Below are positions 1 through 11,200 of a stretch of DNA of 64,000 nt, piece by piece. The translations under genes were made by a program, and so were the position numbers. Below the pieces are notes generated by a model, which did no database searches, was not told the origin of the DNA, and saw only the letters and a program-made list of their open reading frames with translations. Position 1 is the stretch's first letter, and the number at the start of each line of letters is the position of its first letter. This stretch comes from Pelodera strongyloides (lineage: Eukaryota > Nematoda > Chromadorea > Rhabditida > Rhabditidae): positions 62,001 through 126,000 of the forward strand of contig JAANDG010000150.1 in the NCBI GenBank assembly GCA_036852015.1. The letters run 5' to 3'.

Positions 1-984
1 CTCAGGCGGCGATAGCCGTCTGGTAATTATAATATTCATTACATCTGCGCACAGAAACATACAATTAAAATATCAAATACAACTAAGCAGCGAATCGGCA
101 CTAAGTGACATGTGTACAGGTAATGCGGAGAGATACAATACAACAACAACGTGCACTGATAAAGTGTAAAGTGTACCGGGTTATATCAACCGAATCCGCA
201 GAAACGGTGCACCGGGGTCCGGTTTATTTCTGAAGCCGGACGAACTGGCCTTTAAACTTCCCGGAGGCCAATTTTCTCGGGAAGCCGATTTATCTCCGCC
301 GGTTTTACCCAGCTACCAACTTTCACGCCTTTGGTGAGGTGAAGGGGTTCCGGGCCGGGCTCGAACCAGCGACCGGTGGCGTGCACTGAGGAAAGCGCCA
401 AAGTATCGCGTTGTGTAAAAAAGCGAGATTCTGCATAAGAAAGTTAAGCGAACTGAGGATGAGCAAAATATATGCATAATGTTAACCTATAACCGGTAAG
501 TCTCCTTGACTAGATATGTGACCAAAATTATAAAACAGTATAAATAACAACAAAATTACAACAAGAAAATGCAAGCGCTACCGTAACCAGTCCAAGTTTA
601 CGGGAGCATTTACCCGATTGGGAATCCTAATCTACAGTATTCTTTTTCCACAAAAAAAAACTTAAATATCGGCCAATAACCAATCGATCGATGGAAACCC
701 GACATCACCGTTCGACCGCTCAGCCAACTTTCCAAAGATGTTCATCCAGAAACTGAAATAAAATATTATAAAAAAATAGTTTTTTTGCTTGTACGTTTGT
801 ACGTTTGTATGATGTATGTTACCCGCAAAATTCATATCATCCCAGTTGTTAAATTTATATTCTACAATATACTTGACGACAACTCTGCTCTACAGAATAC
901 CCGACAACAAAACTAAAATTAAGAAAGTACAGCAAGGAAAAGGTAAAACCATAAAAAATAATGATATTGAAATCATAATCACAC
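1..984. other. 3' flank or 3' introns of the GLD-2-like gene; contains a SINE-like repeat
   Basis: No exon of a recognised protein could be read here. The GLD-2-like reading frame ends at 985 in splice phase 2 (GG before GTGTGA), so its last short exon should lie here or to the left of the window. The stretch 153-380 is a repeat related in inverted orientation to 57449-57681. The rest is AT-rich and shows nothing else I can name. Confidence 0.5.
153..380 (-). repeat. SINE-like dispersed repeat, copy 1
   Basis: On the minus strand this reads from a pol III B-box-like GGTTCGAGCCCGG through a body to a short CACTTTA tandem tail near 153-175. The same order and much of the same sequence occur on the plus strand at 57449-57681. 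Shared blocks include CACCGGTCRCTGGTTCGA, AAGTTGGTAGCTGGGTAAAA and GTGCACCGTTTC. A B-box at one end with a short simple-repeat tail fits a 5'-truncated tRNA-derived SINE. This classification is inference. Confidence 0.6.
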
Positions 985-2059
985 CCAAATCTGCTCTGGA
1001 TATACTCCAATCCCTCTCGATTCACCGTTCTGGCCGGGTTGTGTTTATCGATCGGATCGATCACGTGCACTGTTTTCCTAAAAAAAAAGCTAGCGATACA
1101 GTAGCTTAACCTTATCTCAAGGAGAAGGCGCTCATAAGCGTTGAAGCTTACCCTAATTAGCATATTACCCAATGCGTTTAACTTTGAAGAAACATTCGGG
1201 AATTTCTTTTCTTCTCTCAATTTTCAGTTGGGATTTGATGCACACCATGGTGTTATTTAATAAACAAACAAATAAATAGAAAAATAATAATAATAATAAA
1301 ACATACTGTTCTTGCTTCCTGGCAACGCATCCGTTTTTCAAATCAATCTGATCTCCGTTAAAATCGAATAATTTGTAATAACAGAGAAAACGGAAGAACA
1401 GCTCCGCCAATGATAATGTGTTCTTCTTTGCTGAAATATCGCCTTATATTAACATAGTTGCCATGACGAATCCCCGCACTAGCGCCACCGAAGAGTCAGC
1501 CACACCGGAGCGGCGCACCCGGCACCCCTCTATGGTGCGCGGAGAGTACGCCACACATGTCCATATCCCAGTTGGGGCACCCCTTTTTCGCGGCGATAGC
1601 GCAGAGATACGGTTGGAAAGGAAACTTGTGACACAAAGGCTTGTCAAGATAACCAAATCCTTATTATCGCCGTAATAAATTTAACATAATCCAAATAAAT
1701 ATTCTAGTTAGCTGCTGCGCCTAGCTTCGCTGCTTGTGAGGAAATTGCAAGTGACCACATCCCTTTATTCCAATAAATAAACGTACGCAATTCTGGCAGA
1801 GGATACGGCAACTCGTCCGCGAACTCAACGAACTGCCTGAATTCGCCCTTCTGAAATAAAACGGATAATTATTAAAATCAATAATCAAAATATGATAGTA
1901 AATGTGGAGCTACACATACATACATACATATACACACACGCATGCACACTCACACACACATTCACACACACGGACGCACACACGCCCACGCACGCACACG
2001 AACACACACGAACACACCCACACACACACCCAAACCTACACACATATTCACACACACAC

Positions 2060-2100
<41 letters not shown>

Positions 2101-5100
2101 TGCACGCACACACACAGCCCACCTTCTCTCCTATAGCAAAGAAATCCTCATCAACCACATGTCGTGTCGCTTCACTAATCTTCTCTTTTGTATAAAGTTT
2201 TCGCAAGTTTGGAAGAACTGGCGGTTCCACACCACATTGCAAAAAGTGGATGACGAGTAGAACGATGCAATAACTGAATATAAATCAATATATAGCGATT
2301 ATCGATTGCTTACTTTGTGTGTAATCGAGTGGGCGTGTCCCATTACCTTTTGAGGCTAATTTTCAGCTGCAAGCCATGTGGAAACAAAATGTGCTTGACA
2401 CGTTTAGAACACATGGAATTTACAAAACGACGTTCGTTTTCGCAATGTTTCACTGAACAAATAATAATCTATGAAATCGGCAAAAGTTCAATGGATTCTC
2501 AGTACAAGGGTACCCCACCCACGTGAAACAAACTTTTTTTTTTTATTAGTTTCACATGGATGAGGTAACCTTATTCTGGATTCACTGAATTCTTGCCGAT
2601 GCCATATTTTATTATTTTTCTGTAAAACAACTAATTATAATCAAACCTGTTCATCTTGCCCGTTGTCGGTCCCTTCACCCGCTGCTTCTCCGCCCATTGT
2701 TTGACAAAGAAACACAACGGACCGACGCGTTCATCAATCCTGAAAAGGATTAACATACGGTAACCACAGGTCATATTCACCACTACTATTCTTAGAAGTG
2801 TTTATTAGACTCTTAGAAAGAGCGCAACGCCATAAGAGACGATGAAAGTATCAGACAATAGTTGTAACTGACATATCATCAAAGAAACTATATTGTAAAA
2901 ACTGTAAAAATGTTCCCTGGGGACAGAAAATAGCTGCAAGATGAGCGTCGCGGGGGAAAAGACAGCAATTAACCATCAGGGGAATCGAGTGTTGAATATG
3001 AACTCAGAAAACTATGACCCCGTTATGCGGCCACAGGGGTGGGCTTACCTTGTCGAAGCTCCAAGCCTCCCAATCTTTCGGCAGACCGCCTATCAAACTG
3101 TGTGGAACAATCATCCCCACAAAAAATATAAGAAACTTACAAATTATAATGCCTGAGTAGGAATGAATTGTGTAGTCCGGAAACAAATCCAACCACATTA
3201 CAACTGGCCGCCAGATCAGCGTGTATGATCCGATCGCCCATCCGCACTTGCATACTAATAATGGGAATCTGAAAAGTAAAGCGAATTTTGAATACTTCAG
3301 AGTTTCAGACATTTTTACATTCCAAACAAGACCCACTGTAAATTGGAAGAATTGATACATAAACAACTCTGTTCGTACTTTCATATGCAGACCACACCTT
3401 CTCGTGATCGTGCTTGTTTTTCAGCATCAAATATTAACTCATTTCTACTTATCTATTCAGCGTGGTCTATTCGACGTGTTAGCTCGCACTGTAATTTTGT
3501 GCATACGTACATGTGACACCAGTGTCACATAACTGAACTACCCATAACAACGCGCACTCTAGTGGAAGCGTACAAAAATTATTGAAATAAGTGGAAGATA
3601 TGAACAGTAACTTCACTTACCGACGCAGGAATAAGCTCCATTTTCACAATCCGCTTACTGAACGAAAGGTCGTGTTGAAGGCGAGCTTGGATAATCTCCA
3701 GCATGTTCTTTTGCGCCCTAAAATAAACGAATAAGTGGTTGACCTGGTCCGTGACCCTCGCAGTAACACAATAAGCTGGGGTTTGTTTGTATGATGTACG
3801 TTACGCTCTCTAATTGTGATTGGCTTACTAGTTCAAAGTTCACACTTGTGCTTCACAAAACACATGTGGTGTATAAAGCGGACGTGACGGCAGCGCACAG
3901 GGTTCAAAGAACATCCATAGAACAAATATAGGAAAGTAAATGAAAACAATAAGTGAAGGAATTATAGATTATCTGTCCTAACTTACACTTTGAAATCAGC
4001 AGACTCCATTTGTGAGTACAAACTTTCTCTGAAACGCTTGCGAGGCAATTTTGATCGCGCAGACCGGTGCAGTCACAGTGTCATAGTAACATTAAATGTA
4101 AGCATAGCGAATTTAATCACCACTGACGTGACACTGGGTTGTGCATGCTTGTGTATGACTGTTCGATAGTGTCCAGCTACCGAGATTACAATACTCTGCT
4201 AATAATAGCATTGGTACAACAACGACCCCGGCCGTTTGCGGAGACGGAGAGAGATGCAGGGAGCGAGAGAGGGAGGGAGAGGACGAGAGAAGGAGAGGAC
4301 AGAAATAACCGGACTTACTCGTTATCCGATGGGGCGCTAATGAAAGCCGCGCTATGCCAATAACACAAATCGACATCAGAATTCTTAGCTGCAATCCCAG
4401 TGATAGAACTGCCAGAAAGTACCAAAGTCCCACCAGTCCACCCGGGCACATCTCCGACCTAAAAAAGTAGAAAATTTACATATGAAGGTAAGTCCTCGCC
4501 TGTAAACATCGACCGTTACCTCGTCGGTAAGTCATAGCGATTCCCTAATTCTCTAGTTGGCTTTGTTACCGCCTAGTCCTAACATAGTTTCGGGTTTTTT
4601 TATCTATGGTATACGATTCTTATATATTTACAGTATCACGTCCAAATTCTAATCGCAGAGGAGTTTTTAGATTGTGAACTGAGCGAACTTCGGACGTGGT
4701 GCGGTGCTTGGACTTAGGTTATGTAACGTACGCATTGACCACGACCACTGACACAAAACAACTCTCTGTTTAGGCTAAAAAGATGCAAAAGGCAGTAAAA
4801 CCAAGACACTCACCGGTTTCTCCATAATGCCTTGAATTTCTCGAGCAAACTTGAGCTTATCGATAAACTCTTCTGGGGACTGAAAAGTACAGTTACTTCG
4901 AAACAACACAAAAAAAGAAGGATTTTCTTCCCCTAACCACTGTCATTGAGTAATACAGTGATATAGTACTTTAGGACGTATAGACACATAAAATATAACC
5001 CATCAGGAACATAAACTAAGCATTCGGATTTTAAACGAATAAATATACCAAATACGTGCTGATCACGAGCACCGAAAATACCCACGTTTATGTGTAAAAT

Positions 5101-5956
5101 ATGCGAAAACCCATCAAAACAACGGACCCACCGGCTTTTCCCTAATTTAGGATTAGCATACCTGTAAATTGTCCCAGTAAAAGTCCTCAATTGCTTGTGA
5201 GAGATCGTTCATTTCCTTTTCGGCGCACTTCATAACCCTACAGTACGGTAGGCTTACAACATAAAAGCCGGGCGTATGCGAACATGAGTTGAAAACTATA
5301 GTTAAATCGCTAACGCATACTCTCCAAAGACAGCGCGCCACGGCCAATAGCACTGCAGGGAACTTCCTACTGTAGCCAATCAGCACTGCAGGGGATTTCC
5401 TATTGTAGCCAATCAGCATTGCAGGGAACCTCCTACTGTAGCCAATCAGCACTGCAGGGGAGTTCCTACTGTAGCCAATCAGCACTGCAGGGGAGTTCCT
5501 ACTGTAGCCAATTAGCACGGAGGGCGGTTCGGGTTCCTAGCTAACTGAGCAAAAGTCAAGGTTTGCACGACTTCTCACTATAACAAACTTCAATCACGCA
5601 AACTATGCAAACCAGTGCAGAGAACGAACCTTAAACTCATGCCCTCCACTGCTTTCGCAACACCCTCATTGTACGTCACGAGCCTAAAAATACAATCACT
5701 TCTATAAAACGGTCGCGAAAAAATGTTAATCTTAAATTGCTGTTCCGCAGTTCAGCTTCGAGTTCGCCAACGCTGACTTAAATTGAATACACTACAAGAA
5801 TAATACGACAACACAGGAAAGTGAAAACCCCGATCATTTGCCGAAAAACCCCGATTTTTTGAGGGACTTGATCGGGGCGAAATCAGGGTTTTTGGCTTCC
5901 CATGAAGGTAACGCAAAAAAAGCGTACCACGGATGGCCGTCGGAAAAATTGTTCAT
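985..5956 (-). CDS. TENT2: GLD-2/TENT2-like non-canonical poly(A) polymerase (3' end unresolved)
   Basis: Template-independent nucleotidyltransferase of the Pol-beta superfamily; GLD-2/TENT2 members add 3' adenosines to cytoplasmic RNAs. Exons, 5' to 3': 5928-5956, 5630-5683, 5162-5237, 4814-4879, 4319-4458, 3621-3717, 3141-3268, 2647-2739, 2123-2273, 1787-1850, 1307-1430, 985-1077; phases agree at every junction (about 371 codons). Exon 4319-4458 carries the catalytic signature LVLSGSSITG...NSDVDLC (G-S then D-x-D). Exon 3141-3268 carries the third Asp (HADLAAS) and GLHNSFLLRHY. Exon 2647-2739 has VGPLCFFVKQWA and 2123-2273 has SYCIVLLVIHFLQ. The PAP-associated region includes LAELFFRFLCYY and IDPIDKHNPARTV. 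The chosen ATG (5954-5956) gives a short N-terminus; an acceptor just upstream suggests a 5' UTR exon. The last few codons are missing. A CA microsatellite starts right after the donor at 2122. A Cid1/TUT-type uridylyltransferase cannot be excluded. Confidence 0.85.
1905..2116. repeat. CA/CACG microsatellite
   Basis: Imperfect (CA)n of about 200 bp with ACGC and CATA interruptions and a pure tract near 2066-2096, inside the GLD-2-like intron 1851-2122. On the minus strand it begins a few bases after the splice donor as (TG)n. Open frames over it on both strands are repeat artefacts. Confidence 0.95.
5335..5520. repeat. Tandem repeat, about 33-bp unit, five to six copies
   Basis: The unit is approximately TAGCCAATCAGCACTGCAGG followed by GGA(A/G)TTCCTACTG. 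Copies run from about 5340 to 5515 with a few substitutions. The array lies in the intron between GLD-2-like exons 5162-5237 and 5630-5683. The unit contains CCAAT-type sequence and a PstI-like palindrome, but no function is indicated. Confidence 0.9.
5820..5900. repeat. Imperfect inverted repeat
   Basis: AACCCCGATCATTTGCCG faces GACTTGATCGGGGCGAAATC, with related AAAAACCCCGATTT in between, in the first GLD-2-like intron. It could form a small stem. No family is recognised. Confidence 0.5.
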
Positions 5957-6291
5957 TCTTTGTGGCCCTGTAAAATAAACATAATTAGTAATCCATACAG
6001 TGAAGCGCCAACGACCTTACAATTAAAAACGCAGAGATACACAGTGGATGAAACACATTGAATTTAGGCAAAACATGAGGCAATTTTGCGTGTAAAAGGA
6101 CATTCTAGAATCTTACTACTACGGTAACTATGCGAAGTGAACGCATGCACTATTCATCAGCACTTTCACTATTGATAAACATACGTGCTTGAAAATTTTA
6201 TTAATTAGTACAGGTACATTTATACTGTTGTTGCGAATGACAATATATCACTCGATATTAATATGTACATAAAGAAAATGAGGCTCAATGC

Positions 6292-6460
6292 TTAAAGCGG
6301 CAATGTATGTGGTTTGTGAAATGTATACTCGACATCTGTATTCCCATGTGTTACATATAATCTATGCTCTTCCGTCTCGGACGGGCACACACAATTTGCA
6401 TATAATCTATGGAAATAGGTACAAGGAATACGTTTCAAAGCCACATGCCATACCGCTTTG
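6292..6460. mobile_element. MITE-like palindrome, family B
   Basis: The left end is TTAAAGCGGCAATGTATGTG and the right end CCACATGCCATACCGCTTTG, imperfect inverse complements. This family recurs many times in the window (CGGCACGTGGTTT core next to a TTAAAGCG end). It lies between the GLD-2-like and NATD1-like genes. It is non-coding and has no transposase. Confidence 0.7.
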
Positions 6461-6637
6461 AACATGCGATTAATCTGTACATAATGAGAATCTCATCTAG
6501 GTATCTAGCAGTCTCCAAGTCTATCAATAATACCAAGACCAAGCCAAGTAAGTGACTCTCCAGTCTCCAAGGAATCTAAGGTTAGGTAGGTGGATCCCTA
6601 AGGTAAAGGTAAGGTTAGGTTAGAAAGGTACGGTAAT

Positions 6638-7319
6638 TTAAAGATGTGATATAGCCTTCTCCTCCGCCGTTCCCTTCTCCCGTACGTATTTCGATACATA
6701 TGAGCACGAAGGGATAACATTGTACTTATTATCGATCGCGTACTTCAGTCCTTCCTACAAAAATACATTTTGATTACCTCACGTATAAACCTATCATTTT
6801 CTATAATTTGCCGTAAATGACCGGTTATAGATTATGCGCCTAAATACTATGGAAACTTGACAACCGCATTGAACCACAAATTAATAGGCGGCAACAATCC
6901 TGAATTACAATGATACACGGATATGTCCTCTACGTTAATATACAAGGCTAACATACCTTCACAAGTTGTGCTGCCACACCCCGCCCTTGGAACTCGCTGG
7001 GCACCTCCGTATGATGGAAATCAAGGGTTTTGTTTGGTAGTTCGCGGTATTGTAGGACAGCTCGAGCACTACCTGAATCTCAGGCTTTATGTTTATAGAT
7101 TAAATATGCGAAATATAATAAGCGACTATCTCTCGGCGCTCACACGCCACACGGCGGTATTTTCTCGACTCAAAGATTGAGCGACATGGATTACAATTAT
7201 GTGCACCTATTTTGAAGTGGAGTTCGCGCAACTTCTGAGCCTTTACTAAATTATAAAAACTTACTCATCTTTACAAAAAATTCCATCGTCTTTCTGCAGT
7301 GATCAACTTTGAGAGCCAT
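6638..7319 (-). CDS. NATD1: NATD1-like GNAT-fold N-acetyltransferase domain protein
   Basis: Small protein of the NATD1/GTLF3B family (bacterial YjdJ-like GNAT proteins), a compact acetyl-CoA-binding fold whose substrate is unknown. Three exons, 7265-7319, 6957-7072 and 6638-6754, join in phase to exactly 96 codons including TAA, giving 95 residues, about the usual family length. The central exon encodes LDFHHTEVPSEFQGRG, the family's HTEVP signature and acetyl-CoA-binding R/Q-G-x-G loop, followed by VAAQLVKEGLKYAIDN. The last exon encodes NVIPSCSYVSKYVREK, matching the conserved PxCSYVxKYI C-terminus. The start ATG (7317-7319) is the first in the exon. It lies 682 bp downstream of the JIP-side neighbour's direction of transcription, before the GLD-2-like gene on the same strand, but no operon is implied. 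No transit peptide is evident. Confidence 0.93.
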
Positions 7320-8291
7320 CTCTAAATACCGTAACCCGTAACTTATGTGTCTCGTTCGAATAAAACTACATACTGTATTATTGTCTTATCAACAATCAAT
7401 ACCATATTCTACCGTATCTACGGCTCCAATGTACAAATACAGTAATTACACCACAATATCAATTCACAGATTTATTATTAATTGACCAGAGTTGTTACAT
7501 TTTTCGAAAAGAAGAGTAAAGTTGACTAGCAGAAAAAGGACACACAATATCACTCTAGTAATCAAATGCATTTAGCTGACAATAAAGCAAAAAATGCTCC
7601 GAAAAGTTAAGCCAATAAAAGGCATGCAAGAATGGCAAGCAATAAAATAATCATACCAAAAAGTAAGAACATTAGAAAAGAAAAAGTGTTCGCGATGAGA
7701 TAGTAACCCGTTTGGGTAGACGGAAAAGCTTTGAATGGAGAGAGAGAGAGGGAGTGAGAGTATATGGTAGCAAGATTACAGTGTACGGTAATAAGAGATA
7801 ACATGGTATAAGACTAATACGAAGACAGTAAGCATCTATGTACTAACCATACGGTACACGGATTAACTATTAGTTTCCAAAAAATATGCCAATTAGTTAT
7901 GAAGGTATAATTCAACGTGGGAAGAAATTGCACATAATCTCAATATATAAGTGCAAAGTGCTCATACTAATTAGAACATGCCAAGCATATAGCAGCGAAC
8001 GATTGAATGATGGAAATGGGAAGCAAAAAAGAAATGCATTCAATTTTCTATAAAGTTTAGAGCCTAGGAGAGATCGATTCCCGAAAATCACTTCATCAAA
8101 TTTGCATAGCAAATGATGAAGATCAGCAAACAATGGTAAAGCGATCAATAAAATATGACATTACCGAATCGATCAATATTATGATGGGCTACATGTGACA
8201 ATATCGATAAATTAAATCGATAATGATAATACGATAGGTCAAGACATCATCAAAACGATCAATAAATCGATGACCAATCAATAAATCGATA
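7320..8291. other. Intergenic, AT-rich; degenerate ATCGAT repeats
   Basis: This lies between the NATD1 start and the JIP3/4 stop. No family-related exon was found. From about 8160 to 8290 the sequence is a degenerate run of ATCGATAA/ATCAATAA words just downstream of the JIP stop codon. The NATD1 promoter and JIP 3' UTR should be here, but no clear signal stands out. Confidence 0.5.
8163..8290. repeat. Degenerate ATCGATAA-type repeat
   Basis: Repeated GATCAATA, ATCGATAA and AAATCGATGA words directly downstream of the JIP3/4 stop codon. This is low-complexity sequence, possibly part of the 3' UTR. Confidence 0.6.
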
Positions 8292-11200
8292 TCACGACGA
8301 GGAAAGGATCGGCAACTCAGCGTCCAGTTCCCAGATGATAAGGTGTGACATGTCCCGCACACGCACCTTCTCTTTATCCTCCACTATTTCCTCAGTTGGC
8401 TCCTCCTCACCTGAAAAATCTTTTTCTTTTAAGTACCTTACGACCTTACCCTGCGTAACTATGCGTAACAGATAAAAACAAAACAAAAAGACCTGTGCCA
8501 CAGCGGTACAGGTATTTTTTTATCTACTTTTTATCAGTGGTTTCGCCCGGTACACGTACACGTTTAGAGTTCAAAGAGCTCCATTCTGTGTCGGAAGCGC
8601 ATATAATGGAGCACAATTTGCATATAATACACCCATCAGGATTCAAGACAAAGTGCTATAGTACGTCAACATTAAAATCCAGATACTAGCCTTTGTTTAG
8701 CCTCTACGTTAACCATGTAGACTGTAGAGGTTGTCTTATCCTATCTTATCTACGTTATCTTATACAAAGATGCCAGCAGCACGAATAAACAATAAATATA
8801 ACTCACCCATCCTAAAGTCAATGTATCCATCTCCGCCCGATACCACCAACATACGCCTCAGCTTATCTTCGGACGAATCATCTCCAGAAGAACTCTTGTC
8901 CTCACCTAAATATGTTGATCTGATTAGCATACTACATGATGTCTTAACTGTATTTTTTTTAATTATGTATGTGCGCACATTTATAGTGTAATCAATTATT
9001 ATTATTATATGATGATGATGATTACGTAAATGAATTTTGAATCTTACGACTTCTATTTCTTGGAGCCACTACCACTAAAAAAAGTTTCGCTTAGTAATTT
9101 TCGTAACCATCCTGTTATCAGATCAGAAAAAGACATCGATCAAGCAACTTGCCGACAGTGGTGGCCAAACGGTTTCCACCGCCGATGACCGTCGCGAAAT
9201 GGTTCCCCCGATCACATAGTTACAGTACCGGACGAAAAGAGGATAATGAAACTACGCTCTCACCTGGCACCGCAAGGAAGAATTTCACTGAATCCTTGTG
9301 TCCATGGAAAGACAACTGTGCTTGAGAGAGATTACAATACGGTACGAAGAGAGATGGACAATTCTGGAATAAAAAAGTTTATTGAAACTGTTTTTCTTTT
9401 CTAAAAAAAGTCGTTCACTTTCTCCATCTCCAATAAACGCACCACAAAACACAAAAGTATGCAGAGACAGACTCTTTAATTAACAATTTAGAAAATGCTT
9501 GACAAATTGCTTTCTCACACAGAACGTGTATAAAACATTGACACAGTCGACAGGCTTACATAAGTACCATACCCTGCGTATCTTTGCGTAACAGATAAAA
9601 CAAAAAGACCTGTGCCACAGCGGCATACATCCTACTGTTAACCCAAAGCTACCGGTAAATATATCATACGGTAACAAAATGGGTATATCCTACACTACAC
9701 TACACTACACTACACTACACTACACTGCACTACAATAAACCATCACGACAACAAGTACGTTAAACGGGTTGTACATATAAACAAGTAACTAAATCACCTT
9801 CTTCTCATGCGTATCGCTCTTGTAAACCCTGACCAGCCCTCCGGGGCCCTTCTGTGCAGAATCTCCTCCTCCGGTCAACGATGACTGTACCTTTTCTTCC
9901 AATTCTACAAAAGGTATAATTACGTATATTAACCAGACAATTAGCAATTACGCCTAAAGTACACATCCCAGGATTTGGACCTGATTCCTGAAAACAGCCT
10001 AGTTCCGATCCCGCGTCACCCGGCTGGGTTTGGGAGCAAGCGCTCTGCCGGTTGAGCTACATGCACCTCATATGCGTCTACGTCTACCACTGCCGCAAAT
10101 TGTTTAACTATGGTTGACTAACCCGAAGACAGTGGTACACAAATGACGACTCCGGTGCCCGTTCCGATCCACATTCGTCTATTCGAGACAAGAAGTGAAG
10201 TGGTGCGCATGTAGGAAAAGTCGAGCTTCGAGGTGCCTGCAAATATACTCTTATCAGATAACATACAATAATATAATATAAAAATCAATGAGCAAAGTCC
10301 TTCTTGGATCAAGATTTTTCATACACTCGTCGTCTACTCTGCTCAAGATCTCCGCGGAACAACGCGTTGAACTTCGTGTCGAACCATCGCAAAAAATTGA
10401 GGCGTAATCTAATTATTTAGTGTCATTTGTATATTACTTATTATACAAAACCCTTACCCAACATCCTCGTCACATATGGCTCAATGTCCACGTCTTGCAA
10501 GTGTTCGTACGTAAATGCATTGAACAGCCTACAATCAGGCAAACTCTCGTTTTATTCACGTGAAATATTCGCTTAGATAAACTATATACTGTTAAAAATA
10601 TTGCATCGAACCCAAGTAACTACACACCTGCACATCTATTTGTGGTACAGCGGCACTTCCTTGCACAAAGAATTAAGACGAGAGAAAATGAAAAATAAAT
10701 GATTAAATAGGAGATGTCCTCACGGTGAGCACAAATCTACCCACCTAATAGTCGAGTCCAGTCGTATCGTCAACCAAACACCCGTTCCGATCCATTGCAT
10801 CGCACGCACTTGAGAGTCTTTACGCGGATGCGCACATAGCACTTTCTGAAAGCAAATAAATAGTTATCTGATGAAATACAGGTCGGCTGTGCGGCGAGAG
10901 TCTGGCGCGCAGATGCTGGACCAGATAAAAAAGGTACGCGGCGACTAGGCCCTATCTTCGCCAGGTTTTCGCGAAAGGGAACTTGCCAGAACGGCGCAAA
11001 TCAGCGAAAGCTCGGCGAGGTGCGCGCTTACAGGTAGGCGCACCTGCCGCGCACCATTCAATTTTCATATTATCTGAATATTCTCATCTCTCTCAACCCA
11101 CCTCAACATGAAGCGTATGAACATCAATCACGACCACACAGTTCTTGTAAGCCGCCCAAATGCTCTGTCCCACAACTTCCAAAGATCTGACGGAAGCCGA

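Noticed and set aside
1885..2260. Long open frames on both strands over the CA repeat
   Set aside because: They encode only His-Thr or Cys-Val repeats and are produced by the microsatellite. The real coding part is the GLD-2-like exon 2123-2273.
3046..3094. Possible GLD-2-like exon reading GGLPKDWEAWSFDK on the minus strand
   Set aside because: It has plausible splice sites, but exon 3141-3268 joins in phase directly to 2647-2739, giving the expected family sequence (RHYNL then IDERVGPL). The intermediate segment has no family match.
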